Under the pieces are notes generated by a model. That model was given only the letters and a program-made list of their open reading frames with translations, did no database searches and was not told the DNA's origin. Positions 59,598 to 64,000 of a stretch of 64,000 nucleotides of DNA are shown here, one piece after another. The translations under genes and the position numbers were made by a program. Each line of letters starts with the position of its first letter. Position 1 is the stretch's first letter. The stretch spans positions 6,200,001 to 6,264,000 of the forward strand of contig NZ_RKQF01000001.1 of assembly GCF_003814875.1 (NCBI RefSeq), written 5' to 3'. The DNA is from Streptomyces sp. Ag109_O5-1. Lineage in GTDB: Bacteria; Actinomycetota; Actinomycetes; Streptomycetales; Streptomycetaceae.

Positions 59598-59625
59598 GTT
59601 ATAGGCGAATTGCCGAGCGTGTCAA
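59598..59625 (-). promoter_or_regulatory. strong housekeeping promoter of serS
   Basis: On the minus strand TTGACA (59625-59620) and TATAAC (59603-59598) are 16 bases apart, close to the sigma-70 consensus. The predicted start is near 59591, giving a leader of about 70 bases. Confidence 0.75.
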
Positions 59626-60050
59626 TAAAAAGTGTCTCACTCCCTGGGACGGGGCAAGCGCACGGCTCGGGGTTGACTTGATTTCTTTGTGGAGAGCGGG
59701 ACTTGGCAGTGCGGTTGTCCACAGGAATCCGCAGCCTCGCAAGAGTTATCCACAGGGTGTGTGGAAGGGGTGTGGACTTCGGAATTGATCACTCCGGAAG
59801 CGGTCTGTGAAGAGAGGAATTCACGTCCCAAACTGGGACAACACCCACTTTCGAGTGGAAAGGCGTCGCTCCAAAAGATGAACCATGGGAAACGAGTGGA
59901 CGAAGGGTGATGCGGGCGATCATGGTCGCTTCGGTGGGCTGTAGGCCGATTTGTCGACAGACTCATGCGTCCCTGTCGACTTATCCCCAGGTCGAGTTGA
60001 GGACCTGTGGATAACTCCTGTGGATAAGGAATATATGAACGTACGACTGG
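59626..60050. other. serS-pheA intergenic region with DnaA-box cluster
   Basis: A 425-base gap with no gene. It holds TTGTCCACA (59715-59723, forward), TTATCCACA (59746-59754, forward), TTGTCGACA (59951-59959, one off), TTATCCCCA (59981-59989, one off) and two reverse TTATCCACA at 60006-60014 and 60019-60027. Four are exact. A 5' AT-richer patch spans about 59810-59900. The last pair ends 24 bases past the pheA stop. It resembles clusters known to bind DnaA outside oriC; there is no dnaA or dnaN here. Confidence 0.65.
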
Positions 60051-60986
60051 CTAGAAGCGGCCGTCCTGACAGCGCGCCACCCAGTCCGAGGCCGCCACGA
60101 ACTCCTCGTCCGACGTTCCCGGCAGGGTCGGATCGACGGTCTCGCCCGGCTTGATGTCCGCCCGTGGGTACGAGCCCAGGAACCGCACCTGGCGGCAGAT
60201 CCGCTTCAGCCCCATCAGGGCCTCCGCCACCCGGCGGTCGGAGATATGGCCCTCGGCGTCGACGCAGAAGCAGTAGTTGCCGATGCCGGCGCCGGTGGGC
60301 CTGGACTGCAGCAGCATCAGGTTTATGCCCCGGGTGGCGAACTCGCCGAGCAGGTCGCGCAGCCCGCCGGGGTGGTCGTCGTTCTGCCAGATGACGACCG
60401 AGGTCTTGTCCGCGCCGCTCGGGGCCGCGGGCCGGGCCGGGCGGCCCACCAGGACGAACCGGGTCTGCGCGTTCTCCGCGTCGTGGATCCCGGTCTCCAG
60501 GGCCTCCAGACCGTACCGTTCGGCCGCGAACTCGCCCGCGAACGCGGCGTCGTAACGGCCCTCCTGGACCAGCCGGGCGCCGTCCGCGTTCGACGCGGCG
60601 GACTCCCAGACCGCCTCCGGGAGGTTGGCCCGCAGCCAGTTGCGGACCTGCGGCTGGGCGACCGGATGGGCGGTCACCGTCTTGATCTCGGAGAGCTTGG
60701 TGCCCGGGCGGACCAGCAGCGCGAAGGTGATCGACAGCAGCACCTCGCGGTAGATCATCAGCGGCTCGCCCGCGACGAGCTCGTCGAGGGTCGTGGTGAC
60801 CCCGCCCTCGACGGAGTTCTCGATCGGCACGAACGCGGCCTCGGCCCCGCCGGTGCGTACCGCGTCCAGCGCGGACTGCACGGAGACGTACGGGATCAGC
60901 TCGCGGGTGGCGGCTTCCGGAAGCGTGCGCAGGGCGACTTCGGTGAAGGTGCCTTCAGGACCGAGATACGCATAGCTCGCTGGCAT
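60051..60986 (-). CDS. pheA: prephenate dehydratase
   Basis: A 311-residue enzyme making phenylpyruvate from prephenate, the penultimate phenylalanine step. The dehydratase domain (about 1-185) has YAYLGPEGTFTEVALRTL, IENSVEGGV, HPVAQPQVRNWL and the catalytic Thr in QTRFVLV. The ACT regulatory domain (about 200-280) has LRDLLGEFATRGINLMLLQSRPTGAGIGNYCFCVD; its ESRP box reads QSRP, so phenylalanine control may differ. It is a lone enzyme without chorismate mutase. ATG 60986 has GTGAGGG upstream; the frame to 61094 is rejected. Confidence 0.96.
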   Translation of the reverse strand: MPASYAYLGPEGTFTEVALRTLPEAATRELIPYVSVQSALDAVRTGGAEAAFVPIENSVEGGVTTTLDELVAGEPLMIYREVLLSITFALLVRPGTKLSEIKTVTAHPVAQPQVRNWLRANLPEAVWESAASNADGARLVQEGRYDAAFAGEFAAERYGLEALETGIHDAENAQTRFVLVGRPARPAAPSGADKTSVVIWQNDDHPGGLRDLLGEFATRGINLMLLQSRPTGAGIGNYCFCVDAEGHISDRRVAEALMGLKRICRQVRFLGSYPRADIKPGETVDPTLPGTSDEEFVAASDWVARCQDGRF

Positions 60987-61109
60987 GTCCCTCACCCTAA
61001 TGGGCGCAGGGGAGCCCGGCTCACTTGTCTCACCGGAACCACTCGACCGGGTGGTTTGAAATGCGGAATCGCGCCAATAGTGATCAGAAGCCACTTCGCC
61101 AACCGCACA

Positions 61110-62387
61110 TCACCCTTCGAGCAGCCGCTGCCCCACGTACTCCCCGTCGGCCGCCCCGCCCGGTACCGCGAACAGTCCGCTGGCCTCGTGCCGGATGTAG
61201 TCGGACAGCGCGTCCCCGCGGTCCAGCTTCCGCTGCAACGGCACGAATCCGCGCAGCGGATCCGCCTGCCAGCAGACGAAGAGCAGCCCGGCGTCCGGGG
61301 TGCCGTCCGCGTCGATGCCGTCGTGGTACGAGAACGGGCGCCGGAGAATGGCCGCGCCCCCGTTCTGGTCGGGCCGGGTGATCCGGGCATGGGCGTTGAT
61401 CGGGACGATGTACTCGCCGTCCGCCTTCGCCTTCTCCAGGTCCATCGCGGTCGTCTCGGTGCCCCCGGACAGCGGCGCCCCGTTCGCCTTCCTGCGCCCG
61501 ATCACGTTCTCCTGGGCGGCGAGCGACAGCTTCTCCCAGTCGTCGAGGAGCATGCGGATCCGGCGTACGACGGCGTAGGAGCCGTTCGCCATCCACGCGG
61601 GCTCGCCCGACGACGGCACGAAGATCCGCTGGTCGAAGTCCGAGTCCGCCGGCTTCGGATTGCGCGTGCCGTCCAGCTGGCCCATGAGGTTGCGGGCCGT
61701 CATGGGGTGGGCGGTCGCGCCCGGGGTGCGGTTGAAGCCGTTCATCTGCCAGCGGACCTTCGCCGCGCTGCCCGCGTCCTTCTGGATCGCGCGCAGGGCG
61801 TGGAAGGCGACCAGGGCGTCGTCGGCGCCGATCTGCACCCACAGGTCGCCGTTGCTGCGTGTCCTGTCGAGGTGGTCGGAGGAGAAGTCGGGCAGCGGGT
61901 CCAGCGCGGACGGGCGCTGCTTCTCCAGACCGGTGCGGGCGAAGAAGCTGTTGCCGAAGCCGAAGGTGATGGTCAGGGCGGAGGGACCGGCGTCCCGGGC
62001 CACATCCGTGTCGTCCTGTGTCGTCGGTTCGCCCGCCATCAGCCGGCCGGCCGTCGTCGACCAGCGGCGCAGCAGCGCGGCGGCCTCCGTGCGGCCCGCG
62101 CCCGCCGCCAGGTCGAAGGCGACGAGATGGCCGCGCGCCTGGAGACCCTCGGTGATGCCGGGCTGATGTTTCCCGTGAAACATCGCCCGGCCGGAGCCCA
62201 CCGAGCTGAGCGGAGTGGCCTGGGCGGGTGCGGCCGCGTAGCCGACGCCCGCGCCCGCCGCGCCGAGGACGAGCCCGGTGGCACCGGCGCTGCCGAGCAG
62301 CGCGCGCCGGCTGACGCCGCCGGCCGGGGGAGCCGACTGGTCTTCCTCGGAGGCGGGTGTGCGAAGGGACTGGGACGGTTCAGCCAT
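61110..62387 (-). CDS. efeB: Tat-exported DyP-type peroxidase (EfeB-like)
   Basis: A 425-residue haem peroxidase. The twin-arginine signal has SRRALLG (about 26-32), a hydrophobic run and the APAQA cleavage region. The DyP GXXDG motif appears in GQLDGTRNP, and a candidate haem-ligand His is in INAHARI. It is exported folded and acts outside the membrane, possibly in iron uptake (EfeUOB) or with the copper-related gene next to it. A one-mismatch parS lies inside the gene, encoding MFHGKH around residues 69-74. Confidence 0.9.
   Translation of the reverse strand: MAEPSQSLRTPASEEDQSAPPAGGVSRRALLGSAGATGLVLGAAGAGVGYAAAPAQATPLSSVGSGRAMFHGKHQPGITEGLQARGHLVAFDLAAGAGRTEAAALLRRWSTTAGRLMAGEPTTQDDTDVARDAGPSALTITFGFGNSFFARTGLEKQRPSALDPLPDFSSDHLDRTRSNGDLWVQIGADDALVAFHALRAIQKDAGSAAKVRWQMNGFNRTPGATAHPMTARNLMGQLDGTRNPKPADSDFDQRIFVPSSGEPAWMANGSYAVVRRIRMLLDDWEKLSLAAQENVIGRRKANGAPLSGGTETTAMDLEKAKADGEYIVPINAHARITRPDQNGGAAILRRPFSYHDGIDADGTPDAGLLFVCWQADPLRGFVPLQRKLDRGDALSDYIRHEASGLFAVPGGAADGEYVGQRLLEG
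62168..62181. other. parS-like site (one mismatch) inside efeB
   Basis: GTTTCCCGTGAAAC differs from parS at position 6. It is in the efeB coding strand region that reads MFHGKH; the exact site would encode FHVKH. Confidence 0.5.
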
Positions 62388-62395
62388 GGTGCGGT

Positions 62396-64000
62396 TCAGC
62401 CGATCTGCGCGCTCTTGGAGACGGTCACCTGGTCGATGTCGGAGGTCCGTACGGTCACGGCGACGGTCCAGTCGCCGGCCATGGGGATCTGCACTCCGTT
62501 GGCGGCCCAGTGCCCGGTGGTGATGTGGTCGGGGGCCACGGGGAGCGGCCCGATCTTCTTGGCGGCCAGAGTGAAGGCGACCTTGACCTCGGGGATGTCG
62601 AAGGCCCGCCCGTTGGGCCGCTGGACGTAGACATGCATCTCGTTGCTGCCCACGGTCGCGGGGTCGAGGTCGACACGGACGACGCCCTTGCCGTCCTTGC
62701 CGCCGGTGTCGAAGGACATGTCGAGGGTGAGCGCTCCGGAGGAGGAGTCCGACGACGCCGAAGAGGACGACGAGGAGGCCGCGGTGGCGGCCTTGGCGTC
62801 CTGCTCGGTACGGCCCGGCTCGGTCTGCGTCAGCACGGTGGTGACCGCGAGCAGGACGACGGCGACACCGGCCTCCGCGAGCACCGAGCGGCGCAGCCCG
62901 AAGCGGTTGGGGTCGGCGTCCCGGACGCGCTTCTGCCGGGCGGTGTCCATGGCGGCCTGCTGCCGTGCCAGTTGGGCGGCCCGCTCGGGGGCGTCGTCGC
63001 CGGAGTCGGCCCCGGCGGACGCGTCCTTGCCGGGGACCCCGGAGGCGCCGGACTTCGCGGCTTTGGAAGCCTTGGCGGGCGCCTCCTGGACGGCCACGGA
63101 CGCCTTGACCGTCTCCTTCTCGGGCTGGGCCTCGGCTTCCTCAGCCTCGGCCTCTTCGCCGGCCGCGGCCTCCTCGCCCGTCTCCTTCTCCTTCTCCGTG
63201 ACGGCCGTGGCCGCGAGCCGTCCCGTCCACCGTCGTGAGATGGACGCGATGCCGACGAGCAGCGCCACGAGCCCGATCTTGACCAGTAGCAGCTGCCCGT
63301 ACGTCGTGTCGGTGAAGGCCGACCAGGAGCCGAGCTGCCGCCAGGACTGGTAGATGCCGGTGGCGACCAGGGCGAGCACGGAGCCGAAGGCGACGCGGGA
63401 GAAGCGCTGGACGGCGGTGGAGTCGACCGGGGTGTCGGCGGGCGCCCGGTACAGGGCGACCAGCAGGGCGGTGAGCCCGCCCAGCCAGGTGGCGACGGCG
63501 AGCAGGTGGATGACGTCGACGGGCATCGCGATGCCCGGCTGGAGCCCGGTGGAGGCGTGCTCGGCCATGGCCCAGCTCGCTGCGAGCCCGGCGGCCACGA
63601 CGGTCCCGCCGATGGCGAGTCCGAAGGTCAGGTCGCGCTTCTCCTCCTCTTCCCGCTTGTCGTAGGCGCCGAAGAGCACGGCGATGAACAGCGCGGCCGC
63701 GGCGAGCAGCAGCAGCCGGGAGACCAGGGCCGCGCCGGGCTTGGTCTGCAGGACCTGGCCGAGCAGGTTCAGGTCGAAGATGTCGCCGAGGCTGCCGGAG
63801 GTCGTGTAGGAGCCGCGCAGGAGCAGCAGCCAGAGGGTGGCCGAGGTGAGCGTCAGCCAGCCGCCGACGACCAGACGCTGCATGGCCCGTACCCCGGAGC
63901 CGCGCTGCCAGCAGGCGAGGACGAAGGCGGCGCCGCCGACGAGCACGATGTACCCGGCGTACGACATGTACCGCCCGAAGCCGTACAGCCAGCCGACGAC
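62396..64000 (-). CDS. CopD-type membrane protein (CopC/YcnJ-like), 5' end outside window
   Basis: At least 534 residues, open to the window edge. About eight helices resemble CopD: VDVIHLLAVATWLGGLTALLVALY and LVKIGLVALLVGIASISRRW. A long charged linker (EEEAEAEEAEAQ-type, Ala/Glu/Lys-rich) follows. Then come a last helix and a C-terminal domain of YtkA/FixH type (ALTLDMSFDTGG, MHVYVQRPNGRAFDIPEVKVAF, HWAANGVQIPMAGDW). An N-terminal CopC part may precede the window edge. It probably handles copper across the membrane, next to EfeB. Confidence 0.75.
   Translation of the reverse strand, partial: VVGWLYGFGRYMSYAGYIVLVGGAAFVLACWQRGSGVRAMQRLVVGGWLTLTSATLWLLLLRGSYTTSGSLGDIFDLNLLGQVLQTKPGAALVSRLLLLAAAALFIAVLFGAYDKREEEEKRDLTFGLAIGGTVVAAGLAASWAMAEHASTGLQPGIAMPVDVIHLLAVATWLGGLTALLVALYRAPADTPVDSTAVQRFSRVAFGSVLALVATGIYQSWRQLGSWSAFTDTTYGQLLLVKIGLVALLVGIASISRRWTGRLAATAVTEKEKETGEEAAAGEEAEAEEAEAQPEKETVKASVAVQEAPAKASKAAKSGASGVPGKDASAGADSGDDAPERAAQLARQQAAMDTARQKRVRDADPNRFGLRRSVLAEAGVAVVLLAVTTVLTQTEPGRTEQDAKAATAASSSSSSASSDSSSGALTLDMSFDTGGKDGKGVVRVDLDPATVGSNEMHVYVQRPNGRAFDIPEVKVAFTLAAKKIGPLPVAPDHITTGHWAANGVQIPMAGDWTVAVTVRTSDIDQVTVSKSAQIG

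Noticed and set aside
59626..60050. A second chromosome origin suggested by clustered DnaA boxes.
   Set aside because: No dnaA, dnaN or rpmH is nearby, the box number is far below that of a Streptomyces oriC, and there is no long AT-rich unwinding region.

Overview
The window is a stretch of Streptomyces core chromosome from the origin-proximal region. The evidence is very high GC with G/C-ending third positions, GTG and TTG starts beside strong AGGAGG-type ribosome sites, the sporulation genes ssgR-ssgA, mycothiol/inositol and F420-type enzymes, a FemX cross-bridge enzyme, and many copies of the Streptomyces ParB site GTTTCACGTGAAAC (parS). From memory, the gene order matches S. coelicolor from about SCO3896 to SCO3964, on the flank of dnaA/oriC. 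I see no prophage, insertion sequence, CRISPR array, rRNA operon or secondary-metabolite cluster.

Layout. 1-11.5 kb: the end of the CCA-adding enzyme, an MFS exporter, padR-ino1, a class A penicillin-binding protein, a GT87 membrane glycosyltransferase, an alanine-racemase-like protein with FemX, and a small membrane protein. 11.5-16.8 kb: the rpsF-ssb-rpsR-rplI operon, a MATE exporter and the replicative helicase dnaB. 16.8-28.2 kb: a serine beta-lactamase-like hydrolase, two GNAT proteins, a divergent MarR/MFS pair, a HbpS/GlcG protein, a HAD phosphatase, a flavohemoprotein-like protein, Nudix, LysR, and a minus-strand operon of a 4-TM membrane protein, ptpA and a PLP lyase. 28.2-38.3 kb: cupin, DUF5326, ssgR-ssgA, a YibE/F protein, a TPP riboswitch with thiC, Nudix, a membrane protein, a phosphoesterase and a LacI regulator. 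38.7-46.4 kb: a HisC-like aminotransferase and cydA-cydB-cydCD behind a Rex operator. 46.4-53.1 kb: HAD, LLM oxidoreductase, an unknown protein, KptA, MerR, and a peptidase coupled to a hydrolase-SDR fusion. 53.2-57.1 kb: a double ABC transporter operon (ATPase-permease-ATPase-permease) and a 65-residue protein. 57.2-64 kb: tRNA-Ser(GCU), HAD, serS, a DnaA-box cluster, pheA, efeB and a CopC/D-type protein running off the end.

The most striking feature is a second layer of information laid over the genes. There are eight perfect and four one-mismatch parS sites. Four perfect sites form the centres of 30-48 bp perfect palindromes in convergent gaps, where terminators belong. Two near-sites lie 21 bp apart inside the thiC TPP riboswitch. 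One perfect site overlaps the cydCD start codon, and one near-site lies within efeB. Clusters of DnaA boxes (TTGTCCACA/TTATCCACA) lie upstream of dnaB and between serS and pheA, with smaller groups near kptA and the ABC operon. Segregation and initiation proteins may therefore meet transcription signals at several loci here.

Limits: homology statements rest on motifs and recall, not on searches. Several start codons are ambiguous and are flagged in the entries.
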